Numbered from the stretch's first letter, positions 31,089 to 40,051 are shown. The stretch: DNA of 40,075 nt from an uncultured Phycisphaeraceae bacterium (GCA_937899905.1 CALCCF010000002.1:1-40075); one strand, 5' to 3'. Numbers and translations are program-made. Notes: a model not told the origin generated them from the letters alone.

Positions 31089-31260
31089 GGCAAGGCTCCT
31101 CTCTCGTGCGGCTGTGGCTACTACCCCCAAACGACGGTAGTTCCCGAGGGAGTGCATCCGCGTGCATAGGCCGGTGCGCATAGGGGTTTTGTCCCTCCGC
31201 GCAGGGCGTTCGGAGCCGGATCGTGACAAGATCGGACGTTGCGTTCGGCTTCGATCGGGG

Positions 31261-32523
31261 TTAGCCGGCCGACGGCGGATCGCGCAGCCACGACACGATG
31301 GCGTTCACGTGCCCCGGCGTGCTCGCCTTCGAGCTGGCCTCGGGCTTGCGCGCCACGGCGATGAGGAACTGCGGCTTGCCACCTCCCGCGGGCCAGCGCT
31401 CCTCGCGCGCGGCGGCGGTGTCGATCGCCCACATGCCCGGCGGCAGATCGGGCGCGTACACCTCGTCGGTCGGGTTCTGGCCGATCCACCGCTCGATCAC
31501 GAAACTGCTCTCGATGATGGCGGAAAACTCCGGCAGGCCGAAGTCGTGCACGTGATAGGGCGTGGGGCCGATGCGGTTTGGCGTGCTGATGATGAGAGAG
31601 CCGCCGGGCTTGAGCACGCGGTGGAGTTCGCTCAGCAGGCCCGTCGCATCCTGGATGTGCTCGATGGTCTCGAAACTGGCCGCCACGTCGAACGCGCCGG
31701 ACGCCAGCGGCGTGCGGCACGCGTCGGCGACGTAGAACGCGCACCGGCCCTCGCACGCGTGGCGACGCTGCGCGTAGTCGACGGCCTTTGGGTCGAGGTC
31801 AACCCCCTCGGTCTTGGCGTCCGAGATCGTGGCCATCAAGCGCGAACCATATCCGGTGCCGCAGGCGAGGTCGGCGATTCGGTCTGCGTCCTGCGTGCGC
31901 GCGATCTCTCCAGCGAGCTCGTATCGTCGCGCGTGCAGCTCCGTGCGAGCGGCGGGGATAATCGGCAGCAGCGCGTCGTGCCGCTCGCCCCGGTTTGCAA
32001 CGAGCCACCGCGCGTCCTGTAACGACACGCCCCGAGCGATCAAACGCTCGACGGTGGCTTCATCGTCCCAGAGAGAGTCGTCCGGCTGGTAGAGCGAGAC
32101 GACCCGCACGCCGGTCCCCGCAAAGGCCGCATGCGCGCGCTGGCCGCGCGCATCCTCGTGCTCGGTCGTGCTCAGGACCACGGCTTGGAAGCCCGGTCGC
32201 GCGGCGGCCTCGGCCGGCGTGCGCACCGAGACGCCTGCGATGTTGCCCCGAACGGGCGTGTCATCGAGGACGGCCGAGACCTCGATGCCGTAGGTCAGCC
32301 AGGGCTGGCGGATGATCGCCCGCGTGTGCCGTCCGCCGGGGTAGAGCGCGATCCGTGTTACGCCGTGGGCGGCCAGCCAAGCTGCGGTGCGATCGAGCAG
32401 GCGCTCTCGGAGCTGTGGCACGAGCGGCAGCCGCGGGGCCGCGGGGCGCCACGCACTCGATTCGGGCGTATCCACCTGCGGATGCTGCGCGTCGATCGTG
32501 CTCACGGTGGGGGTATCGGCCAT
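31261..32523 (-). CDS. SAM-dependent methyltransferase with N-terminal Rossmann-like domain
   Basis: 420 aa. Residues about 50-145 form a small Rossmann-like domain (VTRIALYPGGRHTRAI; VSAVLDDTP) of the kind found beside sugar or glycan methyltransferases. The class I methyltransferase domain follows: motif I is DLACGTGYG (218-226), then GVDLDPKAVDYA, FDVAASFETIEHI, and ELHRVLKPGGSLIISTPN. It probably methylates a sugar or small molecule in surface-glycan synthesis; the neighbours are three glycosyltransferase genes. The start at ATG 32523 leaves only 40 bp to the divergent glycosyltransferase start, so both promoters must be compact or lie inside coding DNA. The exact substrate cannot be told. 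Confidence 0.82.
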   Translation of the reverse strand: MADTPTVSTIDAQHPQVDTPESSAWRPAAPRLPLVPQLRERLLDRTAAWLAAHGVTRIALYPGGRHTRAIIRQPWLTYGIEVSAVLDDTPVRGNIAGVSVRTPAEAAARPGFQAVVLSTTEHEDARGQRAHAAFAGTGVRVVSLYQPDDSLWDDEATVERLIARGVSLQDARWLVANRGERHDALLPIIPAARTELHARRYELAGEIARTQDADRIADLACGTGYGSRLMATISDAKTEGVDLDPKAVDYAQRRHACEGRCAFYVADACRTPLASGAFDVAASFETIEHIQDATGLLSELHRVLKPGGSLIISTPNRIGPTPYHVHDFGLPEFSAIIESSFVIERWIGQNPTDEVYAPDLPPGMWAIDTAAAREERWPAGGGKPQFLIAVARKPEASSKASTPGHVNAIVSWLRDPPSAG

Positions 32524-32563
32524 CTTCTATCGGTGGCACGAACGCCGGGCCGATGGATCGAGC

Positions 32564-34654
32564 ATGTCCGCGATCCCCGCCGTCCGTGCGCCTGCCGAAT
32601 CCTCGCCGCTGATCGACCTTGCTCGCGTGTTGTGGCCAGATGCCTTGAAGGCCTGGGGGCTCGCCGGTGGCGTGCTCGAGGGCGTGCGGAGCCACCTGCC
32701 CGCCGAGCCCATGATGTCGGGCGACCGGCCGATCTGGCCGGAAAGAGCGGACTATGCCGCCCCGGTCGTGATCGCCGGCCTCGCGTGTGCGCGGCCGCTG
32801 GCCCGGGCGATCCGCGAGCGTACGGGCGCGATGCAATACCTCCCGCGCGTGCTCGTCGTCGAGCCGCGGGCCGAGGTTGCCCTGGCGTCGCTGGCACGCC
32901 TGGCGGCGAGCGAGGGCGAAGCCGGTGTCCGCGAGTTGCTGCACGCGTCCGGCGTCGAGTGGTTCATGGGCCCGACCGCGCTTGGCGACCTGCAGCGATG
33001 GCTCGCGCAGCACGTCGACGATCCGCGACCCAAGTCCGTTTTCGATAGCGGAGCTCCGCCCGAGGTCGCCTCGGGTATCGGCACGATCATGGCCGACGCA
33101 CAGACGCGCCAGCAGGCGGAGCTACGCGAGCTCATGCAGGCGTTGCGACGGACCGCGAGCGATAGAACGAAACGGGATGCCGTGCGCAACCGCTGGCGCT
33201 CGGGTGAGGCCCTACGCCTGTCGGTGTATACCTGCCGGTACTCCACGTACATGAGGCACGCCGCGGCCGACCTGGTCGCCGTCTTGCAGCAGCTCGGGCA
33301 CGAGGCCGCACTCCTGGTCGAGCCCGACGACCACACGGGCATGACGCAGCTGCACTACCTGCGCGCCGTGCGAGACTTCGAGCCCGACGGCGTCGTACTC
33401 GTCAACTACCTTCGCCCGCAGATTGGTCCCGTTTTGCCGCCGTACGTGCCGGTCATCACGTGGTCGCAGGACGCGATGAGCCACTTCTTCGTTGGAGCAG
33501 AGCCCCCACGTGCAACCCCGCAGGACTTCGTCGCCGGGCTTTTGTACCCCGAGCAGCGCGATCGCTTGGGTATCCCCGAGTCTCGCATGCTGCCGTGGCC
33601 GATCCCGGTCTCGCCCGCGAAGTTCCACCGTGCGCCGGTGGGCGGTGGTTACGAGCACCTGCGCTGCGACGTGGCGTTCGTCACGCGGCACAGTGAGGCA
33701 CCGCAGGCCTACGCCGAGCGACAGATCGAGCAGAACAAAGCGCAGCCACAGGTTGCGCGATCGATCGAGTCCCTGGCATTGCGCATGCCGGCAGCGCTCG
33801 AGCGTGCGCGGCGCGAGCGTCTGTGGCTTGTCCATGCCCTGCGTGAGTCTTGTTCCGACGCGCTCCGCGACGGGTACGGCAGATCAGCCACACAACCAAT
33901 GGTGGAGGGTTTGCTGCAACAGATCGCCTTGCCGCTTGTCGATCTGTACCACCGCCAACAGGCGGTGCGCTGGGCGGCCTCGGCGTGCGAGCGCAACGGG
34001 TGGCGGCTGCACCTCTACGGCCGCGGCTGGGAGGATCACCCCGACCTTGCGCGGCATGCGAGGGGAGAGCTCGAACACGGGGAGGAGCTGCGCGCGGCCT
34101 ACCAGCTCGCGGGCATCACGATCCACGCGTCGGTTCGCGGGCTTCTGCACCAGCGTGTGGCCGAAATCGCGATGTCCGGCGGACTGCCCATCGTGCGGCG
34201 CAACTTCGAGGACATCGATCGGGCCCGGTGGTTCCAACTCAACGCGATGGTCGGTGGCGTAGAACCTGTTGGCCACACCGAGGATGGGCGGCCCGAGTTC
34301 GCGATCGCCGACCATCCCGAGCTCATGCGAGTCGCTTCGCTCTGGGGGCGTTGCGGTCGCCAACTCGGCGAAGGTGGCCGCGTGTCGCCCACGCCGTACG
34401 AGATGGGCATCCTGAAGAACTGCCCGCTCGGTAAGCCCAGACTCCCACACCAGGACCCCGGCCTGGCGCTCGTTGATGTCGGCGAGGTTGGGTTCGAGAC
34501 GGAGGCAGAGCTGGAGTCTGTCATGCGGCGTTCGATGGACGAACGCTGGCGCTCGGCGTGGTCAGCCGCGATCGATGCGCGGATGCGCGATCGCTTCTCG
34601 ATGGACCGCTTTGCGAGCGACATGGTCGATCTCGTGCGCCGCAGCTTTGCGTAG
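32564..34654 (+). CDS. CgeB-like glycosyltransferase
   Basis: 696 aa from the ATG at 32564 (the frame is open from 32387, antisense to the methyltransferase). The N-terminal 220 residues are unassigned. The middle part has GT-B features (AADLVAVLQQLGHEAALLVE; VPVITWSQDAMSHFF). The C-terminal part matches CgeB/Glyco_trans_1_2 proteins: WRLHLYGRGWEDHP, then GEELRAAYQLAGITIHAS and LHQRVAEIAMSGGLPIVRRN. It would transfer a sugar from a nucleotide donor to a surface glycan or glycoprotein; donor and acceptor are unknown. The protein is cytoplasmic, with no signal or TM. The 3' end overlaps the convergent gene by 93 bp. Confidence 0.8.
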   Translation: MSAIPAVRAPAESSPLIDLARVLWPDALKAWGLAGGVLEGVRSHLPAEPMMSGDRPIWPERADYAAPVVIAGLACARPLARAIRERTGAMQYLPRVLVVEPRAEVALASLARLAASEGEAGVRELLHASGVEWFMGPTALGDLQRWLAQHVDDPRPKSVFDSGAPPEVASGIGTIMADAQTRQQAELRELMQALRRTASDRTKRDAVRNRWRSGEALRLSVYTCRYSTYMRHAAADLVAVLQQLGHEAALLVEPDDHTGMTQLHYLRAVRDFEPDGVVLVNYLRPQIGPVLPPYVPVITWSQDAMSHFFVGAEPPRATPQDFVAGLLYPEQRDRLGIPESRMLPWPIPVSPAKFHRAPVGGGYEHLRCDVAFVTRHSEAPQAYAERQIEQNKAQPQVARSIESLALRMPAALERARRERLWLVHALRESCSDALRDGYGRSATQPMVEGLLQQIALPLVDLYHRQQAVRWAASACERNGWRLHLYGRGWEDHPDLARHARGELEHGEELRAAYQLAGITIHASVRGLLHQRVAEIAMSGGLPIVRRNFEDIDRARWFQLNAMVGGVEPVGHTEDGRPEFAIADHPELMRVASLWGRCGRQLGEGGRVSPTPYEMGILKNCPLGKPRLPHQDPGLALVDVGEVGFETEAELESVMRRSMDERWRSAWSAAIDARMRDRFSMDRFASDMVDLVRRSFA

Positions 34655-36577
34655 ATCGACTAACTCGGTGGGTAGCCCCGTGCCGTGGTAGCGCTCGAGG
34701 TCTCGCTCATGCAGGGTGAGCAGGCCGTCTACACGGAGTCGGATGAGGCCTGACGTGAATGGGTACGCTGGCAGCCCCATGTGCGTCGTCGGCTCGGTCG
34801 CATCATCGTCGAGCCAGCCGATGATGGGTGCTCCATGGCGGATCACCGGCGCGAGCACGGGCGAGCGTCCGGGAGTATGGGCGACCGCGATGCGACGGCA
34901 GCCCGAGTGCATGAGCCGTGCGACGGCGCGCTCGGCCGCGTACACACCCACATCAACGACCATGTTTGGAGAGATCGCGACGCCAAGCCCCATGTCACGC
35001 CAGCGTTTGACTTCTGACCAAGACGGCCGCTCAGTGGCCGCGCGCACCAGGACGGCGTCGCAGTCGTCGCTCGGTTCATCAAGCTCGATGCTCTCATAGC
35101 CCGCGAGCCTCAGCTCGTGCTCGAGCCACGCGTCGGCACTCGATTCATTCGCCGGCCAGCGGACACCCCATGGCCAAAGGTCAACTTGTCGAACGGCGAA
35201 GTCGTTGCGCCGCGCAAGCCGACGGTCATCGCTCACGACGCCACGATTCACCAGCCGGGCGGCGAGGGCAAGAGCCCGATCATCGTCAAACTCAATACGC
35301 GACGGCTTGAGAGCCAACGCCGCGTCGAGCTCAGCGTTGGCGCGCTCATGCGTGCTGTCGAGTGGATCGAGCACGATGGCGTGTGCATGCGGATGGTCGA
35401 GCGACGGGGTGTTGGTCTGCTCGAAGTTCAAAGGGCTGGTGCCAATGCACAACAGGTGTGAGTCTGGGTCCGCACGCATGGCGGTAAGTGCCGTGTCGAC
35501 CATTCGTGGTCGAGGGTCCTGGTGGTCACAGACTGCGATGTACAGCGTTGAACACCGAGTGGGTAAGACGCGAACCGACCCCATACTCGGGATCGGGTTC
35601 TGGTTGTTCGAGAGTCGTGTGTTCGTGATCGCATTCGCGACCCGATCGGCCGCGTCCGGTGTGTGGAGCAACTCGAGAACGCTCTCTTGTGTGCTCAGAT
35701 CGCGTTCTTCGAGCAACGCGTCGAGTGTGTTGTCCAGTGAAGGTGAGCTATGGATAGGGAGCTTGTGCAGCGTTCCATCGTCCTCGCGTGCCCGCCACGT
35801 CCAGGCTGCCGGAACCCACAGTGGCCAGCAATGGGGATGCGCCACGGCGGTCGGGACCCCGGCGATCATGCTCTCGACGACGAGGGTGCTTGCCGTGCTC
35901 AGCGTTGCGCGCGCACCGGCGAGGCTCTCGGCGAGCGGTGATTCATCGCGCTGCACTCCGAGCTGGGAGGCCAGTGTCGAGTCGGTACGCCATCGTACGG
36001 GAAGGTTGCGCAACCGTGCCGAGGTGCGAATCTGAGCCAGCATTTCTAGCACGCGGCCTCTTGCGGCTTCATCGAGTGCCGGTGTAAGCGCTGTCGAGAC
36101 GAGCAGCCATTGGCCTGGTTCCGTGTGGCGTCTGGCTTCGGCGACACGCGACTCGAAGCCGTCGAGCCGGGGGAGCCCCGTCACAATGACGCGATTGCCC
36201 AGGCGTTCGAGGAGTTCGCCTTGCCAGCGCCCCATCGCGAGGACGAGATCGTGCGGCGTGTTCTGCAGATGGGTCGGACCAAGCCAAGGGTTGGAGTACG
36301 TGTTGGCGTGCTCGACGACACCGTCGACCAGCAGCACGGTCGGGATGCCGCGTTCGCGCGCGAACCGGGCTGGGGCGAGGTGCGCGTTGTACGAGAGATC
36401 GGCGAACGCGAGCGCATGGGCATCTTCGATCACGCCGGGCTGCGCATGGTGGCCGAAGCGCATCTCGCGGTCCCACAATCGCTCGTAGCGGACCTCGTGC
36501 CCGCTATTGGAGAGTTGCTCTGGTACGCCGGCAAACTGATCGAGCGGGCGGCGGCTGCCGAAGAGCGTGATGCGCAT
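34562..36577 (-). CDS. Two-part glycosyltransferase-like protein
   Basis: 671 aa starting at ATG 36577, which directly follows the stop of the next gene upstream. The N-terminal half (1-330) has a GT-B/CDP-glycerophosphotransferase look: MRITLFGSRRPLD, ADLSYNAHLAPARFARERG, RVIVTGLPRLDGF, and TASTLVVESMIAGVPTAVAH. The C-terminal half (about 340-620) begins with TLYIAVCDHQDPRPRMVDTA and holds a second unclear glycosyltransferase-like segment. No catalytic residues can be named with certainty. It is in an operon with the family 2 glycosyltransferase. It likely works on a cell-surface polymer. The 93-bp convergent overlap with the CgeB-like gene is unusually long. Confidence 0.65.
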   Translation of the reverse strand: MRITLFGSRRPLDQFAGVPEQLSNSGHEVRYERLWDREMRFGHHAQPGVIEDAHALAFADLSYNAHLAPARFARERGIPTVLLVDGVVEHANTYSNPWLGPTHLQNTPHDLVLAMGRWQGELLERLGNRVIVTGLPRLDGFESRVAEARRHTEPGQWLLVSTALTPALDEAARGRVLEMLAQIRTSARLRNLPVRWRTDSTLASQLGVQRDESPLAESLAGARATLSTASTLVVESMIAGVPTAVAHPHCWPLWVPAAWTWRAREDDGTLHKLPIHSSPSLDNTLDALLEERDLSTQESVLELLHTPDAADRVANAITNTRLSNNQNPIPSMGSVRVLPTRCSTLYIAVCDHQDPRPRMVDTALTAMRADPDSHLLCIGTSPLNFEQTNTPSLDHPHAHAIVLDPLDSTHERANAELDAALALKPSRIEFDDDRALALAARLVNRGVVSDDRRLARRNDFAVRQVDLWPWGVRWPANESSADAWLEHELRLAGYESIELDEPSDDCDAVLVRAATERPSWSEVKRWRDMGLGVAISPNMVVDVGVYAAERAVARLMHSGCRRIAVAHTPGRSPVLAPVIRHGAPIIGWLDDDATEPTTHMGLPAYPFTSGLIRLRVDGLLTLHERDLERYHGTGLPTELVDLRKAAAHEIDHVARKAVHREAIAHPRIDRG

Positions 36578-37555
36578 TCAGGCACGCACCGTGTTCGGGA
36601 AGATTGCGTTCGCGGACGGCGGCGCTTCACCATCGAGTGCGGCAAGGTAGCCCGCGGCCCGCGCAGCCATGCGCCACGGCCGGGCGGCTGCGAAGAGTTC
36701 GTGCACGTTCGCTTGCATGGCGGGGCGAACGGCAACCGTCTCGAAGTGCGTGTATGTCTCGGAGGCCTCGGCTGCGACGAGTGCGCGAGCCTCCTCGGCG
36801 GAAGCTGGCGAGCCGTCGAAACGCGCGCCGAACACCGTTCGCGCGCACTCGGGGTTGACGCCATGGAGCGCCAGTGCCTGGTGGCCGAGCAGGGCCTCGC
36901 GTTGGAGGATCTGTTGCGGTTCGTAGCGGTGGTGGTGGGTTACGCGTGCGCCGGGCCGGTACACGACCGGTGCGTCGTGCGATCGCGTCACCCGGTACGC
37001 CCACTCGAGGTCGTCGAACATGGGGTACGTGAGGCCTGCATCGAACGGCTCGCACGCGGCCCTCGGCAGCGAGAGATTCAGTGTCCATGCGTGCCGGAAG
37101 CCCCAGTCATGATCGGGGTCACGTGTGTCCATGGTGTCGTAGAAGAACAGCAGGCTCGTTTCGCGGGTCATGCGATCGAGCACCCGGTCCGGCTCGGATA
37201 TCGCGAACGGCGCACCGCCGAGTACGAGCCGGGTCGCGCCATCGGCGTGCGCAGCGCGGTGGCGATCGATGAGGTCCGGAGCGGGCGTGACATCATCGTT
37301 CAGGAACAGCACGAGATCGCCGTCAGCGTGCTGGATCGCGCGATTGCGCGCAGCCCCGGGGCCGCCGTGTTCGCCGGTCGTCACGGTCAGTGCCGGATCA
37401 TCGATGAGTGGCTCGAGCGCTCGTGGCACGGCATGTCCGTCGATGCCGACGACGATGCGCAGCCTGGCGTCGCGTAGGGCAAGCAGCGCCGCGACGAGCC
37501 TGGGCACCGGGCCGCCGTCGCCCTCTCGGGTTGGGATGATCGCCGTGACGCGCAT
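36578..37555 (-). CDS. Family 2 glycosyltransferase
   Basis: 325 aa, GT-A fold. The N-terminal strand is VTAIIPTREGDG, the metal-binding DxD-type motif is NDD (86-88, in LVLFLNDDVTP), and the acceptor/base region is FDDLEWAYRV near 185. GGPGAARNRAIQ (64-75) is typical of GT2 enzymes. It transfers a sugar from a nucleotide-activated donor, with inversion, to a glycan or lipid acceptor in the cytoplasm. The ATG at 37555 sits at the start of the catalytic domain. The stop is immediately followed by the start of the next gene (TGA-ATG), so the two are one operon. Donor and acceptor are unknown. Confidence 0.88.
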   Translation of the reverse strand: MRVTAIIPTREGDGGPVPRLVAALLALRDARLRIVVGIDGHAVPRALEPLIDDPALTVTTGEHGGPGAARNRAIQHADGDLVLFLNDDVTPAPDLIDRHRAAHADGATRLVLGGAPFAISEPDRVLDRMTRETSLLFFYDTMDTRDPDHDWGFRHAWTLNLSLPRAACEPFDAGLTYPMFDDLEWAYRVTRSHDAPVVYRPGARVTHHHRYEPQQILQREALLGHQALALHGVNPECARTVFGARFDGSPASAEEARALVAAEASETYTHFETVAVRPAMQANVHELFAAARPWRMAARAAGYLAALDGEAPPSANAIFPNTVRA

Positions 37556-37597
37556 CTCTCAGTCAGAACGGCCGAATCGCGCCTGAATCTGGAGAAT

Positions 37598-38161
37598 TCA
37601 CGCTCGCAGTGCTCTGGCGAATAGTCCTCCGACGACGGTGCGCTCGTGATCGAGCAGCCACCGCTTCCGATCCAGCCCGCCGCCATAGCCGTGCAGCGTG
37701 CCGTCGGCGGCCACGACGCGATGGCACGGCACCACGATCGCCAGCCGATTCGCACCGTTCGCCGCCCCGACGGCTCGGGAGGCGCCCGCGTCTCGCCCGA
37801 CCCGGGTCGCAAGCTGCCCATAGCTCAGCGTCTCACCAAACGGGATGTCCAGCAGCCCACGCCAGACGTCGGTCTGGAACGGCGTGCCGGCAAGCTCGAG
37901 TGGCACGGTGAAGGCTCGCAGGTCGCCGGCGAAGTACGCGGCGAGTTCTTGAACGAGCAGGGACAGGGCCGGGCATTGGGGCGGGTCGACGCTGGGCTCC
38001 ACGGTCGCGTGGAACATTCTGGCCAGATCGTCCATGGCCGCTGGTGCCCGGTGGCCAAACTCGATCAGAGCGATTCGGGGCGCATCGGCATCGGTGATGC
38101 TGGCGAGAGTGAGCGTGCCGACGGGCGAGTCCTGGGTTGTGGTGGTCAAGACCGTGTGCAT
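37598..38161 (-). CDS. ogt: Methylated-DNA-protein-cysteine methyltransferase
   Basis: Suicide repair of O6-alkylguanine (and O4-alkylthymine): the alkyl group moves to Cys146 in IVVPCHRVV. The HTH with the arginine finger is TLSYGQLATRVGRDAGASRA (111-130), and NGANRL precedes the active site. The protein is 187 aa with an unassigned N-terminal domain of about 90 residues. ATG 38161 was chosen; the extra 25 residues to 38236 have no support. No Ada-type transcriptional domain is fused, so Ogt is the better name, though the choice between ogt and adaB is uncertain. It follows the GT2 gene on the same strand with a 42-bp gap. Confidence 0.9.
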   Translation of the reverse strand: MHTVLTTTTQDSPVGTLTLASITDADAPRIALIEFGHRAPAAMDDLARMFHATVEPSVDPPQCPALSLLVQELAAYFAGDLRAFTVPLELAGTPFQTDVWRGLLDIPFGETLSYGQLATRVGRDAGASRAVGAANGANRLAIVVPCHRVVAADGTLHGYGGGLDRKRWLLDHERTVVGGLFARALRA

Positions 38162-38259
38162 ACCAAACAAGACTAGGACAAACTTCGGAGTCGATCCATG
38201 CCCTGCCACGGACATGGCCCGAGCGGATGACGCCACGCGGATCGACCAACGATCCGGCG

Positions 38260-39096
38260 ATGCACTCAGGAGCAGAGCATGTCGAAGGCGTACCGCCAGA
38301 ATGGGCTCGCTGCGTGCGGTGCGGGTACGCGATCGTGGGCCTGCGCCCCGATGGTGTCTGCCCAGAGTGCGGGTTAGGTATCCTCGCGTCGTGGCCGCAG
38401 TGGGAACTGCGTGAGTGCCATGGTGCTTACATCAGGCATCTGTTTGACGAGCTCGGCGCGTTGCACGGTGTCGCCTCGATCGTTGGTCTTGCGGCATTGG
38501 TCGGTGTGGGCACGACCGTGCTTTCGGTCACCGTCAGCGGTGATCCACGGATGTACGTTCTCGCCGGTGGGATCGCCTCGGCCTGCATCTTGTCGGGAAT
38601 CGCGCTCGGCCAGCTCTTCCAGCTCATCAAGCATCTGTACAAGCATGCCAATTCCAACTGGACGTATGGCAGCAGCCTGCGACGTTGCATGAAATTGGGT
38701 GTGATCGTCATTGGTGTGGGCGAGGTCGTGGCGTTCGTGCTTGGCTTGCTCGCGTTCGTGTATGCCAGCCAGGTTGGTTCCGCCGTCATCCTGATCGGAG
38801 CGGTGCTGGTCTTCGCCGGGCTGGGTCTGATCCACCTGAACGGCATGCTGTACGCCGCGTTCACGCTCGAGCGCGCGGGCGATACTCGTCGACGGTCAAC
38901 TCTCACAGATCTCTCTTGGCTATTGCCCTTTGTTGGGCTCATCGGTTTTCCCTTCACGGTGTTCGGAGTCCTCGATTGGTGGTGGATCGCTGCCGTTGGC
39001 TTGTTGGGCGTGGCGATCGCCGCTGCGACCCTCGCGCGACGATGCACATGCGCCCGCGGGGTGCTTCGGTCGCTGATGGAGTCGCTATCCCATTGA
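38260..39096 (+). CDS. Zinc-ribbon multi-pass membrane protein
   Basis: 278 aa from the ATG at 38260. An N-terminal ribbon C18-x2-C21 (CVRCGYAIVGL) and C34-x2-C37 (CPECGL) precedes about six hydrophobic segments. The layout matches 9849-10712 and 10716-11642, so this is the same family. The start is uncertain: ATG 38227 is also possible, and the frame is open from 38137; no strong ribosome-binding site marks any of them. I preferred 38260 because related proteins begin roughly 17-23 residues before the first cysteine. A CTCARG motif near the C-terminus adds two more cysteines. Function unknown. It lies 25 bp upstream of the LysR gene on the same strand. Confidence 0.7.
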   Translation: MHSGAEHVEGVPPEWARCVRCGYAIVGLRPDGVCPECGLGILASWPQWELRECHGAYIRHLFDELGALHGVASIVGLAALVGVGTTVLSVTVSGDPRMYVLAGGIASACILSGIALGQLFQLIKHLYKHANSNWTYGSSLRRCMKLGVIVIGVGEVVAFVLGLLAFVYASQVGSAVILIGAVLVFAGLGLIHLNGMLYAAFTLERAGDTRRRSTLTDLSWLLPFVGLIGFPFTVFGVLDWWWIAAVGLLGVAIAAATLARRCTCARGVLRSLMESLSH

Positions 39097-39121
39097 GCGT
39101 CGGGCTCGCAAGGATGCTTCC

Positions 39122-40012
39122 ATGGAACTCACCCCCCTCCGCTACCTCCGCGCTATCGCCGACGCCGGCACGATGACCGTCGCGGCGCAGCGGCTTGGGC
39201 TCAGCCAGCCGACGCTCTCGGCGGCGGTGCGCAAGATGGAGGAGGAGCTGGGCGTCGATCTGTTCAGCCGGACTGGGCGCGGGCTGACGCCGACCGAGGC
39301 GTGCTTGGTGTTGCTCGAACACAGCGATCAAGCCGTGCGCAGCGTGGACGCGGGCGTGCGCGCCGTACGCGCTTTAGCAGGTCTCGAGGCGGGCACGGTG
39401 CGCATCGGTGCCGGCGCAACCGTGGTGACGTACCTGCTGCCGGGCGTCGTCGAGCGCTTCCGGCGTGCGCATCCCGATCTGCGCGTGAGCGTTCGCGAGG
39501 CCGGCAGCATCCAGGTGGCCGAGGCGTTGCTTACCGGCGACCTCGATCTCGGCGTCGTGACTTTGCCGGTGAACGTGCCGGGCGGGTCCGAGCTCATGAC
39601 CGTCGCACGCGCGCAGGACGAGCTGAGGCTCATCTGCCCCGACGGGCACACGCTCGCCGGCGGGTCCGATTTCGCCTGGAGCGAGCTCGCCGGAGAGCCG
39701 GTCGTCGGCTTCGAGGCCGGCAGCAGCGTGCGCAACGTGATCGACCAAGCAGCCATGACCCACGGCGTGTCGCTCGAGGTCGTGGTCGAGCTGCGTTCGA
39801 TCGAGGGCATCGCTCGGATGGTGCAGGCAGGGGTTGGCGTCGGGTTCGTGAGCCGGTCGGCCCTGGAAGACACCTCGCAGCCCTTTGGCGCGGGGCTTGC
39901 GTGCCGCGATGGCCGCTTGGTCCGGGCGCTGGCCCTGGTCCGGCGTCGTGATCGCAGCCTCTCGCCCGCTGCCGCCGAGTTCGAATCGGCGTTGACGCAG
40001 GCGATGGTCTAG
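39122..40012 (+). CDS. LysR-family transcriptional regulator
   Basis: 296 aa, normal length. The winged HTH is at the N-terminus (LTPLRYLRAIADAGTMTVAA; QRLGLSQPTLSAAVRKMEEE; LGVDLFSRTGRGLTPTEA). The substrate-binding domain follows (GTVRIGAGATVVTYLLPGVV; LTGDLDLGVVTLPV; GVGVGFVSRS). It has three scattered cysteines but not the C-x8-C pair of OxyR. AAGGATG lies a few bases before the ATG. An ATAG-N7-CTAT palindrome of the LysR T-N11-A type is found 25 bp after the stop, suggesting that the target gene lies to the right, outside the window. The effector is unknown. Confidence 0.88.
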   Translation: MELTPLRYLRAIADAGTMTVAAQRLGLSQPTLSAAVRKMEEELGVDLFSRTGRGLTPTEACLVLLEHSDQAVRSVDAGVRAVRALAGLEAGTVRIGAGATVVTYLLPGVVERFRRAHPDLRVSVREAGSIQVAEALLTGDLDLGVVTLPVNVPGGSELMTVARAQDELRLICPDGHTLAGGSDFAWSELAGEPVVGFEAGSSVRNVIDQAAMTHGVSLEVVVELRSIEGIARMVQAGVGVGFVSRSALEDTSQPFGAGLACRDGRLVRALALVRRRDRSLSPAAAEFESALTQAMV

Positions 40013-40036
40013 TTCCGGCTCGGTGGCATGAATGAA

Positions 40037-40051
40037 ATAGCCATTGGCTAT
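40037..40051. promoter_or_regulatory. LysR-type box (ATAG-N7-CTAT)
   Basis: ATAGCCATTGGCTAT is a perfect inverted repeat with a one-base centre and matches the LysR T-N11-A pattern. It is in an AT-rich stretch that runs to the window edge, right after the LysR gene. It probably belongs to the promoter of the next gene. Confidence 0.5.

Noticed and set aside
36110-37477. Plus-strand open frame of 455 codons opposite the glycosyltransferases
   Set aside because: The minus strand carries a recognisable GT2 fold with NDD motif; the plus translation is low-complexity.
39122-40012. Calling the LysR protein OxyR because of the ATAG-N7-CTAT box
   Set aside because: The conserved redox cysteine pair is absent and only one of the expected two boxes is seen within the window.
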